DNA from: Actinomadura sp. WMMA1423
GTDB taxonomy: Bacteria; Actinomycetota; Actinomycetes; Streptosporangiales; Streptosporangiaceae
Reading direction: 5' to 3'
Assembly: GCF_006547145.1 (NCBI RefSeq)
Contig: NZ_CP041244.1
Span: forward strand, 434,001 to 498,000
Length of the DNA: 64,000 bases
The translations under genes were made by a program, and so were the position numbers. Numbering within the stretch: the stretch's first letter is position 1; each line of letters starts with the position of its first letter. This document shows positions 31,598 to 40,705 of this stretch, in pieces. The notes below the pieces were generated by a model. That model was given only the letters and a program-made list of their open reading frames with translations. It was not told the origin of the DNA and made no database searches.

Positions 31598-34500
31598 TCA
31601 CAGCAGCGGCCGGTGCAGGACGTACACGTCGTGGAGCGCGTCGGTGACGGCCTGCCGGGTGGCCTTGTCGGTGACCTCGTGGATGTGGAGTTCCTCGATC
31701 GTGAGACCGCCCCGCCCTGCCTGGGCCGGCGCCGGGGTCGAGGGCGCGGCGGCGGGGACAGGGGTCGGTACGACGAGGCCGGCCATGCGGTCGACCGACG
31801 TCTTCACCTCGATCAGGCTGGTGTCGATGCCGAGCGCGAGCCCGGCGCCGACCTGCTCGCCGAGTTCAGCCATCACCCGCGAGGGAGAACGGATCTTCAG
31901 CGCCCTGCGGATCTGGTCGCGGATCGCCTTGGCGATCCGGCCCATCGCCCGCTCGATGGCCTTCTTCTCCGCCTCCAACCCGGCCAGGAACCCTCGGCCG
32001 GCTTGCGAGCCGGCGTCGTACATGGCGTCGCCGGCCTGCTTACCGACGTTGGTCGCCGCGCTGCCGATCGCCTTCTGTGCGGCGTTCAGCTCCTTGACCT
32101 GCTGGGGTGTGGCGTCGGCGAGGGCCTGGGCGTAGGCGGCTCCCCGGTCGGGGCCGGCGGCGATGATCTGGGAGATCAGCTCCTTGGACACCCCGAGCTT
32201 GGCGAGCTTGGCCAGGTTCGCTTTGAAGGCGTTGAGTTGCTTCACGCGGGTCTGGAGACCGCCGATGATCCCCTTGGCGTTGAACACCTCCCCTTCCGCG
32301 TACAGGCCGCTCGCGTCGGCCTGGAGGCCGGTCGGGAGGCCGGTGAGGCTCGCGAACTCCCGCGCCGACTCGGTTGATTCCTTCGCCAGGGCCTTGCCCG
32401 CGCTGATCGAGGACGCGAGCTTGTCCCGCCGGGCGGCGAGGTTCTGCAGCTGCTTGCCCTGGCGGGTGACGTAGGCGTTGAGCCGGTTGTCGGTGGTGGA
32501 GCGGATGCCCTTGTAGGCCTTGGTGATGTCGGACGTCAGGTCCTTCAGCGCGGCCTTGATCTTCCCGACCGAGCTGGTGAGGTCCTTGGTGAGGTCCTTC
32601 AGGTCCGCCTGGACGGGCTTGAGCCGCGCCCGCGACGGGGTCCCGGATGCGTACCCGTGCGCGATCTGCCGGCCGATCCGCATCGACTCCTCGTGCGGGT
32701 AGACGGTTTCGCCGCCCTTGAAACGGACGAGCTCGGGGCCTTCCTCACCGACCCAGGCCAGGCCGGGCGCCGCACCGTTGGTGCCGCGCGCGTACCAGCC
32801 GGTGCGCTGGGAGTGCCGCCACGCCCCGGCCGGGGACCCGTACCGGCCGTGGATGTAGCCGAGCCCCCAGTTGATCTGGGTCGCCCAGTTCGTCATCCAG
32901 TCCCGGCCCGCCGACGCCATCTTCTCGGGTGGGAGCGCCTGCGGGATCCCGTACGCGCCGCTGCTCTTGTTGCGGGCGTTCCAGCGCCAGCCGGACTCCC
33001 GCTCCCACAGCGAGTTCAGCGGGGACCACTGGTTGGCGCCCCACCCGAACTCGCTGAACTGGGCCCTGGCGTACGCCTTCGGGGTGCCGCCGCCCCAGCC
33101 GACCGGCGCGCTGGACCCGATGTGCCGGAAGGTGCCTCCGGACCGCCACGGCGCGTACCGCACCACGTCCCCGGTGCGGGGGGCGTGGATCAGCGCCTTC
33201 GACCCGCCCATGCCCGTGACCATCATGACGTGGCCGGTGTGGGGGAAGAACAGGTCTCCGGGGACCGCCTGGGCGCGGCTGGTGGGTGTGCCGGACGCGA
33301 TCTGGTCGTAGGTGACGCGAGGGATGTTCACGCCGGCGGCGCGCCATGCCGCCTGGGTGAGGCCCGAGCAGTCCCATTGGTCGGGGCCGGTCGCGCCCCA
33401 CCGGTACGGTTCGCCGAGCTGCTGCACCGCGAACTGGACGGCCTTGTTCCCCGGTCCGCTGGCCAGGGCCTGCTGGATGAGCCCGGCCGCGATCGAGGTC
33501 TGACCAGCGGCGTAGGTGATCGCCCCGGCCAGCATCGACGCGTTCGCGCGGGTGGCCTTGGCGAGCGCCACCGCGGCGTCCTGGTCGTCGTAGCGGTAGC
33601 TGCGCTTGTACGACGCCGCGGTCAGGGTTTTCGGGATGCCGCCGCCCGCGTAGCCCGGCGGGGTCCAGGACTCGGCGCCGCCCGGCAGGGTCCATGCGGC
33701 CGGCTTGGGGATCCCGCCGCCCGCGTACCCCTTGCCCTTGTAGATCGTGCCCTTGTTGCCCTCGTCGTTCCACGCGGCGAGGGTCGGCAGGTGCCGGGCG
33801 GTCGCCACGGCGTTGATGACCATCTCGCCGGGCGAGATGCGGGTCAGGAGCCCGTCGCCGCGCGGGTCGCCGGGCCCGGCGATGTAGCCGCCGCCGGCGT
33901 GCCCGAGGATGGGCCCGAGCAGGTTACGGAGGGCGGGGTTGCCCTCGTACAGCTTGTCCAGCCCCTTCATCGACATTCTGCCCTTGGCGTTCACCGTCAC
34001 GTCGGTGCTGGCCTTGGGTGGGATGTGCAGGAGCTGGTCGACGTACTTCTTGGCCTCCTTCCGTGAGCCGGTGAACTTCTCGGCCATGTCGATGAGCTGC
34101 TCGCGCTGCCTCCTGAGCCGTGCGAGGTTCTTGTCGGTGACCTGGTTGTTGTTCACCAGCTGATCGCTGTACTGGTTCAGGACCCGCGCGGCGTTGATGA
34201 TCTGCTGGCGGTTGTCGAGGGCCGCGCGCGAGTTGCCGGCGAATGCGCGTCCGTTGCGGTTCAGCGCTTCACGGCCCGAGTTGAGCGCGTTGCTGAAGTC
34301 GATGATCTCCTGCTGGGAGGTCATGAACCGGTTCGCGTTGACGGCCAGTTCCCGGTTCTGCGCCTGGAGCCGGGAGTTGAGCGATCCTGCCGCACCGCCG
34401 CCGTAGTACAGCAGCCGCGTGTACTCCGGGAGCAGCGCGTTGATCTCGTTGACGCCCAGGCCGTTCCTCTTCAGCGCCGCCGAGAGCTGATCGAACGCGG

Positions 34501-37237
34501 CTTTCGCCTCGCCCGCGCGGCCGTTCTCGGCCAGGCCCTTCAGCGCCTGGTCGAGGCCGCGGTAGTTGTTCTTGATCTGCTCGGTGATGCCCGCCTGCCC
34601 GTACAGGGCGTTGACGATCGTGGAGCCCCAGTTCGCGATCTGCTCGCTGGTGGTCGGGTCGGTGGCCTTGCGGGCCTGCTCGCCCAGGTCGCCGAGACCG
34701 TCGCCGAACTGGCGGAGCAGCGGGTCGGTCATCTCTCCGGTACGGCCGAGCTTGACCAGCGCGTCAGCGAGTTCGTCGGCCCGGGGTTTGGCGTCTTGCG
34801 CTGACCCGGCGAAGTGGTTGATGGCCTGGCTCGCGGCATAGAACGTCAGCAGGATCCCGGCGGCCTTACCGAGCCCGAGGAGCGCGGTGCGGGTGGTGGC
34901 GGCCTGCGCCGACACCCCCATCATCCAGGCGCCCACGCTCCGCAGGATCGCCCCCAGCCGCAGCATGCCGGCGCCCGCCGCGCCTGCGGCGGCGCCCGCT
35001 CCGGTGAACCCGGCGATGAGGCTGGTGATGCCGAGCATCCTGGCGGCCTTCGCCGCGATCAGGAGCGCGGCCCCGTACTGGAACAGGATCGGGGTCTGCT
35101 CGGCGAGGGCGGCGGTGCCCTCGGCGAGGGGCTTGATCCCGGCCGTGTACACCATCGTGACGGGCGCGACCGCTTTGCCGACTTCCAGCAGCGCATGGCC
35201 GATGGCGCCGACGTCCTCGGCGACGATCCGGCCGTTGGCTCTGGCGTAGTCCATGAAGTCGCGGAACCCGCTGGAGCCGGCGAGGGACTTCCCCCAGTCC
35301 TCGAACCTTTGGGCTCCCGAGTCGAAGACGTCGAGCACGTCCTCGACCTCGGGGATGAACGCGTTGAGCACGCCTGCCATGCCGGTGATGGTGTGCCCGA
35401 AGATGCTGCCGAACTGGACGATCGCGACCGGCGCCTCGATCCCGACGCCCTTGATGAACTCGGTCCAGAACTCGCCCTTCAGGCCGGCCTCGGCGCGGTC
35501 CAGCAGGACGTCGAACGCCTTGGAGGCGCCCTTCACCAAGGGGGTCGCCCGGTTGAGGTTGCGGCCGATGATGTCGAGGCCGCGGCCGAGGACGGGAAGG
35601 GCGTCGGGTTCGAGGTCCCGCACCCACGCCTTGTAGACGCCGCGGAACTTCTCCCAGTCGTCTAGGAGCCCACGCTCGGCCGGGGACAGCGTCCCCATCA
35701 CCTTGGTGAGCTTCTGCTGCGCCGCGGTGTTGGTGTTGGCCGCGGCGGCCGCCTGCCGCTGCGCCATCCGGTCTTGGATCTGCAGCGCAGTGATCTGCCG
35801 CTGCGCGTCTCCGACCTGCTGGAGCGCCTGGGTGAGCTGCTGCTGCGCCGACTTGACCTGCTGGGACCCGTTGATGCCGGCGCGGTCCGCGGCGGCCTTG
35901 TCCTGGCGGAGCCGCTTGGTCGCCAGGCGCTGCTCGTCGAGCTGCTGGAGCGCCTCGTCGACGGCGAGCTGCGCCTGCTGGCGGGCCAGCTCGGTCGCCT
36001 TGGGGTCGGCGAGGGTCCGGTCGAGGTTCTCGCGCGCCTCCTGGAGCTGGAGCGTCGCGCTGCGTTCGGCGAGCGCCCCGGACCGCACCTGGTTGGTGAG
36101 GTCTTCCATGGCGCGTCGCGCGTCGCGGCGCGCCGTGGTCAGTGCCTCTTCGGCGGTGCGGGCCTGCGCTTTGGCGTTGGCGACCTGCTGTTCCGCGCCG
36201 ACCATCTGGAGGGCGCGCAGCCGCGCCTGGTCGGCGGTGTTGACTCCCGTCGATGTGGAGGTGTTGACGGCGTCCTGGACGGCTTTCTGCGCCTGGAGCG
36301 CCTCGGCGACCTTCCGGACGCCGGGGATCGCGACGGCGGCGAACCCGGCCGCGCCGGCGGTCGCCGCGGTGAACCCGGCCGCGAGCGCACCGATCCCGGC
36401 GGCGAGGCTGGTGCCGAGCGGGATCGCGGTGATCGCGGCGAGTTGCAGGGCTAGGCTCCGCAGCTGCCCGGACGCCGCGCCGGTGTTGACGCCGGCGTTG
36501 AGGTTGATGCCGCGAGAGAACAGCCGGTCGGCCTCCTGCCGCAGCAGGAGCAGCCGCGCCATCGCCGCGGCGGTGTCGAGGTCGGCGTTGATGGTGACCT
36601 GGAAGGGGCCGAGTCCGGCGATCCGCTGCCGGACCCTCTCCAGGCTCCATTCGTCGAGCTTGACCTCGACGATCGCGCGGGCCTTGCCGATCGTCGCGAG
36701 GCGGCGGCGGACGAGGGCCTCGCTCCACTCATCGAGCTTGACGCTCACCCCGACCTGGACGGGTCCGAGTCCCGCGAGGCGGCCGCGGACCCGGTCCAGG
36801 TGGTAGGGGTCGAGCTGCGGTTCGATCCGGACACCGACAGGGCCGATGTCGGCGATGCGGCGCCGCGCGCGGGTGAGGCTCTCGCTGTCGACTTCGACCT
36901 TCGCCTTGACCGTGACGGGCGGGATCTGGACGTTGCGTAGCCGTTCCTGAAGCTCGGTCTTCAGTTCGCGTGCGAGTTCCCGGCCGGCGCGGCGGCCGAC
37001 CTTCCCCGCCTCCTCCGATACCCGGGCGCCGGACTTGCGGACCGCCTCGACGACGTCGCCGACGACGAATCCTTTCTTGGCGCCCTCGGACATGGCCTTG
37101 CCGAGTCGCCGCCCGAGCTTCGCGCCGACCTCGGTGACCGTGCCGTCGAGCCGGTCGTGGATCTCCCGCCCGAACTGGGTCGGGTTGATGCTGGGCTCGA
37201 TCCGCATCCGAACCCGGCCGCCGTCGTGATCGGCCAT
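31598..37237 (-). CDS. Tape measure protein with NlpC/P60 and transglycosylase-like domains
   Basis: The ATG at 37237 follows AAGGGGG at suitable spacing. The 1879 residues hold N-terminal short repeats (VRIEPQLDPYHLDRVR, VEVKLDEWSLERVR), a long helical region with hydrophobic stretches around residues 250-330 and 740-850, and two murein-directed domains. NlpC/P60 is at about 1255-1365 with Cys1290 (WDCSGL) and His1336 (GHVMM). A lysozyme-like transglycosylase is at about 1395-1490 with Glu1414 (WERESGW). Tail length is set by this protein, and the enzymes would open the thick wall during injection. Gly-rich YAGGGIPK repeats link the parts. Confidence 0.92.
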   Translation of the reverse strand: MADHDGGRVRMRIEPSINPTQFGREIHDRLDGTVTEVGAKLGRRLGKAMSEGAKKGFVVGDVVEAVRKSGARVSEEAGKVGRRAGRELARELKTELQERLRNVQIPPVTVKAKVEVDSESLTRARRRIADIGPVGVRIEPQLDPYHLDRVRGRLAGLGPVQVGVSVKLDEWSEALVRRRLATIGKARAIVEVKLDEWSLERVRQRIAGLGPFQVTINADLDTAAAMARLLLLRQEADRLFSRGINLNAGVNTGAASGQLRSLALQLAAITAIPLGTSLAAGIGALAAGFTAATAGAAGFAAVAIPGVRKVAEALQAQKAVQDAVNTSTSTGVNTADQARLRALQMVGAEQQVANAKAQARTAEEALTTARRDARRAMEDLTNQVRSGALAERSATLQLQEARENLDRTLADPKATELARQQAQLAVDEALQQLDEQRLATKRLRQDKAAADRAGINGSQQVKSAQQQLTQALQQVGDAQRQITALQIQDRMAQRQAAAAANTNTAAQQKLTKVMGTLSPAERGLLDDWEKFRGVYKAWVRDLEPDALPVLGRGLDIIGRNLNRATPLVKGASKAFDVLLDRAEAGLKGEFWTEFIKGVGIEAPVAIVQFGSIFGHTITGMAGVLNAFIPEVEDVLDVFDSGAQRFEDWGKSLAGSSGFRDFMDYARANGRIVAEDVGAIGHALLEVGKAVAPVTMVYTAGIKPLAEGTAALAEQTPILFQYGAALLIAAKAARMLGITSLIAGFTGAGAAAGAAGAGMLRLGAILRSVGAWMMGVSAQAATTRTALLGLGKAAGILLTFYAASQAINHFAGSAQDAKPRADELADALVKLGRTGEMTDPLLRQFGDGLGDLGEQARKATDPTTSEQIANWGSTIVNALYGQAGITEQIKNNYRGLDQALKGLAENGRAGEAKAAFDQLSAALKRNGLGVNEINALLPEYTRLLYYGGGAAGSLNSRLQAQNRELAVNANRFMTSQQEIIDFSNALNSGREALNRNGRAFAGNSRAALDNRQQIINAARVLNQYSDQLVNNNQVTDKNLARLRRQREQLIDMAEKFTGSRKEAKKYVDQLLHIPPKASTDVTVNAKGRMSMKGLDKLYEGNPALRNLLGPILGHAGGGYIAGPGDPRGDGLLTRISPGEMVINAVATARHLPTLAAWNDEGNKGTIYKGKGYAGGGIPKPAAWTLPGGAESWTPPGYAGGGIPKTLTAASYKRSYRYDDQDAAVALAKATRANASMLAGAITYAAGQTSIAAGLIQQALASGPGNKAVQFAVQQLGEPYRWGATGPDQWDCSGLTQAAWRAAGVNIPRVTYDQIASGTPTSRAQAVPGDLFFPHTGHVMMVTGMGGSKALIHAPRTGDVVRYAPWRSGGTFRHIGSSAPVGWGGGTPKAYARAQFSEFGWGANQWSPLNSLWERESGWRWNARNKSSGAYGIPQALPPEKMASAGRDWMTNWATQINWGLGYIHGRYGSPAGAWRHSQRTGWYARGTNGAAPGLAWVGEEGPELVRFKGGETVYPHEESMRIGRQIAHGYASGTPSRARLKPVQADLKDLTKDLTSSVGKIKAALKDLTSDITKAYKGIRSTTDNRLNAYVTRQGKQLQNLAARRDKLASSISAGKALAKESTESAREFASLTGLPTGLQADASGLYAEGEVFNAKGIIGGLQTRVKQLNAFKANLAKLAKLGVSKELISQIIAAGPDRGAAYAQALADATPQQVKELNAAQKAIGSAATNVGKQAGDAMYDAGSQAGRGFLAGLEAEKKAIERAMGRIAKAIRDQIRRALKIRSPSRVMAELGEQVGAGLALGIDTSLIEVKTSVDRMAGLVVPTPVPAAAPSTPAPAQAGRGGLTIEELHIHEVTDKATRQAVTDALHDVYVLHRPLL

Positions 37238-37285
37238 CGCGCGCACCCCCTTTCCCGTTCTGCTCGTGGGCGGGCGCGCGGCCGG

Positions 37286-38160
37286 TCAGCGGCCGAACGT
37301 CGGGCGGAGGTTGTGCGTGCCGGGCGGGGGCCGGAGCGTGCGTAGGTAGTCCATGCGGGCCGCCTGAACCCGTTCGGCCTCGGCCGCCGCGGCGGCCTCC
37401 AGCCGCTCCGCCGCGATGTCCTCGCGGGTGCGGGGCGTCCGCACGGGCGAGTACTGCGGCACGTCACCTTCGAGGCGGAACCCGATCCACGCGATCTGCA
37501 GGAGGGTTTGGAGGTAGGTGGTCTGCGCCGCCTGCATCCACTCGGCGTCGCCCCAGCGGCGGTCGTCGACGATCCCGGCGAGCCGGGTCTTGACCGCGGA
37601 GGTGGCCGGGAGCCACTCCCACATGCCGTACAGCTCGATGAGTGGGATCTTCTGCTGCCGCCAGTCCACCAGGACCTCGCTGCCGCGGCCGGGGAAGAAG
37701 TGGGAGAGGTCGGCGTGCAGCAGCGGCCCGTGCTCCTCTACCGCGCGGAGGAGCTGCGCGACTTTCCCGCCCCGCTCGGCTTCTTCCCGGTCTTGGCCTT
37801 CGCCGTCGAGGCGGCCGCGTCGTCGTCCTCGTCGCTGTTCTCGGCGCCGGGCGCCACCTTCAGGACCTCGGTGATGATCTCGACGACGTCGCCGGTCTGG
37901 AGGCCGAGGCGCTCGAAGGCCTCCAGCCGCTCGGGCTCCTCCGGCCACGTCTCGCTGATCGCCAGGCGCAGGACCTCGATGTCGCCGGGGTAGTCGTCGC
38001 CGTACACCTTCTTGGTCAGCTGCTCGGGCCAGAACGACATGTAGGGGATCTCGACGATTTCGCCGTCGAGGCCCTCGATCGGGTAGCTGTCGCCGCCGAA
38101 CGCTTCGGCGCGCTCCCGGCGCCGTTCGGCGAGCTTGTAGACCTTGCGGGGCTTGGTCAT
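37286..38160 (-). CDS. Tail assembly chaperone, frameshift product (gpGT-like)
   Basis: The frame from ATG 38160 shifts by -1 at the heptamer at 37762-37768 and continues to 37286, giving a 291-residue fusion. The downstream part (VAQLLRAVEEHGPLLHADL onward, 158 residues) has no plausible start of its own. It ends with a basic Arg/Pro tail. In lambda and most siphophages such a -1 fusion bridges the tape measure protein to the major tail protein and is needed in a fixed ratio to the short form. Position between major tail and tape measure genes is canonical. Confidence 0.85.
37738..38160 (-). CDS. Tail assembly chaperone, short form (gpG-like)
   Basis: The ATG at 38160 follows GAGGAG. The 140-residue unshifted product has an N-terminal basic part (MTKPRKVYKLAERRRERAE), a compact central domain (VEIPYMSFWPEQLTKKVYG) and an acidic then Lys/Ser-rich tail. 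It binds the tape measure protein during tail assembly in related phages. Confidence 0.85.
   Translation of the reverse strand: MTKPRKVYKLAERRRERAEAFGGDSYPIEGLDGEIVEIPYMSFWPEQLTKKVYGDDYPGDIEVLRLAISETWPEEPERLEAFERLGLQTGDVVEIITEVLKVAPGAENSDEDDDAAASTAKAKTGKKPSGAGKSRSSSAR
37762..37768 (-). other. Programmed -1 ribosomal frameshift site GGGAAAG
   Basis: Read on the minus strand in the frame of the short chaperone, the bases fall as G GGA AAG, the canonical X XXY YYZ form. It is 21 bases before the stop, and the -1 frame is open through to 37286. The same heptamer serves many actinophages. Confidence 0.85.
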
Positions 38161-38244
38161 GAGGTTGCTCCTCGCGGGTAGCGGGCCGGCGCGCGGCACC
38201 GGCCCGGGTTGGTCAGGGGTCGCGGGTCAGGGCGGGGGTGGTGC

Positions 38245-38287
38245 AGTGGCCGGGGGCGCCACCCGCGAAAGGACGCCCCCGGCCACT
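38245..38287 (-). terminator. Terminator after the major tail protein gene
   Basis: A perfect 14-bp stem (38245-38258 with 38274-38287) around a 15-base loop lies 17 bases past the stop codon. Confidence 0.75.
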
Positions 38288-38303
38288 GGTCGGTGGCCGG
38301 GCG

Positions 38304-38882
38304 TCAGGCCGGGATGGGGACCTTGGAGATCATGCGGCGCACCGGGGTGCCGCCCGAGACCGGCACCATCGCGGTGAAGGTCAGGCCGTAGGCGTGCAGG
38401 TTGTCGGCGTTGTCGGTGATGTTGTCCCGGTCGGACACCTCGGCGCGCGGCACGATGTAGCGGAAGTGCCTGCCCGTCTGGGAGTCGATCACGTCCAGGC
38501 CCAGCGCGATCGAGATGATGCTCGCGGTCTCGGGGTCGTCGAACGCGACGCCGGCGTCGGCGCCGGTCCCGATGACCTCCATGTCGGCGATCGGCACGCT
38601 GTAGTACAGCTGGAGCGCCATCGCCGTGGTCTCGGTGAGGGTGAGCTTGAAGGTGGTCGTGCGGTCCTTCGGCTCGCGGCGGATCGGGCCGGAGATGCCC
38701 CACCCCATGTGGGTGACCATCTCCTGCGCGAGCGCCTCGGTGAGCCCCTCGTCGGTGATGATGCCGGCTTCGCCCCATCCGGTCGGCCACGTCGAGGTCA
38801 AGTCGGTCGGGGCCGTGGTGCCGATCGCGGCGAAGTAGGCGTACCCCTTCGAGCCTGCGCTGACGTTGTTGGTGTTGCCCAT
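38304..38882 (-). CDS. Major tail protein
   Basis: The ATG at 38882 follows GGAGGAG. The 192 residues read MGNTNNVSAGSKGYAYFAAI at the start and show the tail-tube pattern (TTTFKLTLTETTAMALQLYY, RHFRYIVPRAEVSD, HAYGLTFTAMV). The gene is isolated between two hairpin terminators, consistent with an abundant monocistronic message. It would polymerise as hexameric rings to form the tail tube. Confidence 0.82.
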   Translation of the reverse strand: MGNTNNVSAGSKGYAYFAAIGTTAPTDLTSTWPTGWGEAGIITDEGLTEALAQEMVTHMGWGISGPIRREPKDRTTTFKLTLTETTAMALQLYYSVPIADMEVIGTGADAGVAFDDPETASIISIALGLDVIDSQTGRHFRYIVPRAEVSDRDNITDNADNLHAYGLTFTAMVPVSGGTPVRRMISKVPIPA

Positions 38883-38907
38883 CCGCTCCTCCAGGTGTGC
38901 GGGCATG

Positions 38908-38931
38908 AAAAAACCCGCCACGTGTGGCGGG
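38908..38931 (-). terminator. Rho-independent terminator upstream of the major tail gene
   Basis: On the minus strand an 8-bp stem (CCCGCCAC, two-base loop, GTGGCGGG) is followed by six T. It stops transcription coming from the head-completion genes 26 bases before the major tail start. Confidence 0.85.
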
Positions 38932-38981
38932 GTCGGTGTTTGCTCGCGGGTTGGCCAGGGTTCGCGGGTTAGGCCAAGCGT

Positions 38982-39395
38982 TCAGGTGAGGCGCAGCGGC
39001 ACTGTGGCGGTGACGCCGAGCCGGGTGATGTTCTGGGACACATCCGGGCGCGGGGACGGCCCGGCCAGGTTCTTGACGCGGCCAGCGACAGCGCCGTGCG
39101 CGCGGTAGCCCTCGATAGCGGTGAGCGCGGCGATCAGCCGGGAAGCGGTCCGGGCGCCCTGCTCCGGGTCAGCGGCCCAGACGTCCAGGTCGAGCGAGGG
39201 CTCATCGCGCAGGTACCCGTCCGACCACGTCCACCCGGTTCGGGTACCGGGGCCGCGGGTCACATCGACGATCGGGAGCCGCACGTCGAACTCCTCGGCG
39301 GGCGGGAGCCGGTTGCACGACCAGACGCCCTCGAGTACCTCGGTGAGGTAGTCGACGGCGAAGAGTTCAGCGTCGGGCCACTCGACCAGCTCCAC
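38982..39395 (-). CDS. Tail terminator or completion protein
   Basis: The 137 residues (AVDYLTEVLEGVWSCNRLPP, then SLDLDVWAADPEQGARTASRLIAAL) follow the small tail terminator pattern of a helix-sheet protein with a C-terminal strand ending in TVPLRLT. The position just before the major tail protein is that of the lambda gpU-like tail terminator. It would cap the tail tube at the head-proximal end. Confidence 0.65.
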   Translation of the reverse strand: MELVEWPDAELFAVDYLTEVLEGVWSCNRLPPAEEFDVRLPIVDVTRGPGTRTGWTWSDGYLRDEPSLDLDVWAADPEQGARTASRLIAALTAIEGYRAHGAVAGRVKNLAGPSPRPDVSQNITRLGVTATVPLRLT

Positions 39396-39422
39396 GCCGC
39401 CTCATCCCCTTTCCGCTCCGCG

Positions 39423-39809
39423 CTACTGGGGGCCGCCGAGCGCCGCGCCCGGGTCGGGGTCGGGGTCGGGGTCGTAGCTGGCGATCAGCGCCGGCTTGGA
39501 CGCGGCGCGGGCCTCGTTCTCGGGCATCCCCTGCCTGATCGCGTAGTCCACCCATGCGCCCTTGGGTGCTGAGCGGTCCGGCTTCACCACGAGCGCGCCG
39601 CCCCTGTCGGTGTCCGGGTGGCCGTCCGGCTCGGCCGCGCCGCCGGCGCTGCCTTCCTCGCCGGGGGTGTGGGTGTCGGCGCGGCGGCACAGGCCGTCCT
39701 GGATCAGCATCGCGGCCTGGTCGTCGTCCTCGACGGTCACCTCGTCGCCCGGCACGTGCCGGCGGCCGTTGATGGTGCACCAGAACGCCACATGAAGGTC
39801 GGTGGCCAC
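39423..39809 (-). CDS. Small phage head-tail region protein
   Basis: The GTG at 39809 has AGGAG seven bases upstream and is preferred to a GTG two codons earlier, which is too near the site. The 128 residues have a beta-rich start (HVAFWCTINGRRHVPGDEVTV) that looks like a small SH3-like fold, then an acidic Asp-Pro repeat (DPDPDPDP) near the end. The middle Gly/Ala/Asp-rich part is likely disordered. Function unknown. Confidence 0.6.
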   Translation of the reverse strand: MATDLHVAFWCTINGRRHVPGDEVTVEDDDQAAMLIQDGLCRRADTHTPGEEGSAGGAAEPDGHPDTDRGGALVVKPDRSAPKGAWVDYAIRQGMPENEARAASKPALIASYDPDPDPDPGAALGGPQ

Positions 39810-39811
39810 GA

Positions 39812-40192
39812 TCACGCTCCTATTGCTGCTTGGGTGGCAGCGCCCGTGATCACACGGAACGCGAGCGTGCCGGGATGGTTGACCCGCGCGACCGGATGTT
39901 CGGCGCCGAGCCAGAACAGCGCCTTCGCCGTGCGCGGGGTGATGACGTGGGGGCGTGTGCCCCACTCGACGAATGGCGCGTACGAGGCGTCAGTGTCGTT
40001 GCCGTACTGGACCCACCGGCCCGCGCCGTCACGCACGATCTTCACGGTGGCCACGAGCCGCGCCCAGTTGACCGGGCACGCCTTCACCGCGGCGGCCTCC
40101 GCGGCCGCCGCCACGGTGTCGACGGCGTCCTGGACGCCCTCGGCGTGCACGAGGTTCGCGAGCGCCTGGTAGTCGAAGTCCCAGTCCGCCAC
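39812..40192 (-). CDS. HK97 gp10-like head-tail joining protein
   Basis: The 126-residue protein has an N-terminal helix (YQALANLVHAEGVQDAVDTV), a central basic strand set (LVATVKIVRDGAGRWVQYGN), and the typical SYAPFVEWGTRPHVI segment followed by HPGTLAF. These are marks of the HK97 gp10/tail-component family. It would act in joining heads to tails. Confidence 0.75.
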   Translation of the reverse strand: MADWDFDYQALANLVHAEGVQDAVDTVAAAAEAAAVKACPVNWARLVATVKIVRDGAGRWVQYGNDTDASYAPFVEWGTRPHVITPRTAKALFWLGAEHPVARVNHPGTLAFRVITGAATQAAIGA

Positions 40193-40193
40193 G

Positions 40194-40538
40194 TCAGCCT
40201 CCGGTGACGTGGGTCGCGGTCAGCTCGACGTGGTGTTCGCCGCCGCCGGTCGGGTCGGGCCACCGATCCGGGTCCCCGTCGACCTCGTAGGCGTGGCCCT
40301 TCCACTCGATCCGGTCAGTCGCGACCACGTCGGTCCCGGCGTGCAGGAACACCCTGATCCGCGTGATGATCCGGTCACGGCCGCCGTCGGTCGCTTCGCT
40401 GCTGCCAGCCGGTTGGACATTTGCCTCGACCGTGGTCCGGGCAGCACCGGGCCCCCAGTCGAGGGTGATCGCGTTGCCGTACCCGACGGCCTTGACCGCG
40501 CGGACGATGGTGACCAGGTCGGTCACGATAGGGAGCAC
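40194..40538 (-). CDS. Head closure (head-tail adaptor) protein
   Basis: The GTG at 40538 follows GAGAGGAGG. The 114 residues are beta-rich with DRIITRIRVFLHAGTDVVATD and RIEWKGHAYEVDGDPD, the pattern of SPP1 gp16-like closure proteins. It is now the first gene after the inserted PIN-nuclease gene and is transcribed away from it. Confidence 0.65.
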   Translation of the reverse strand: MLPIVTDLVTIVRAVKAVGYGNAITLDWGPGAARTTVEANVQPAGSSEATDGGRDRIITRIRVFLHAGTDVVATDRIEWKGHAYEVDGDPDRWPDPTGGGEHHVELTATHVTGG

Positions 40539-40674
40539 GCGTCCTCCTCTCCGCCCTGGTATGGCCACCTCAAGGGCAGCCCACGTGCGGCACGTGAGGA
40601 TGTCGCTCCAAACTCCTCACGCCTGAGTACAGCTGTGGGTGGCCCCACCCAGCGCCTAGAACTGTTCCTACGGG

Positions 40675-40695
40675 CTAGTCACGTTGGTCGACTAG
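40675..40695. promoter_or_regulatory. Inverted repeat at the PIN gene start region
   Basis: CTAGTC and GACTAG lie 9 bases apart and the right arm reaches the AGGAG site of the next gene, a place where binding would block expression. Confidence 0.35.
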
Positions 40696-40705
40696 GAGAA
40701 ACCCA

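Noticed and set aside
30236..32377. Plus-strand frame of 713 codons opposite tail genes
   Set aside because: Arg/Gly/Asp-rich low-complexity translation without motifs, antisense to the Gp37-like, Dit and tape measure genes.
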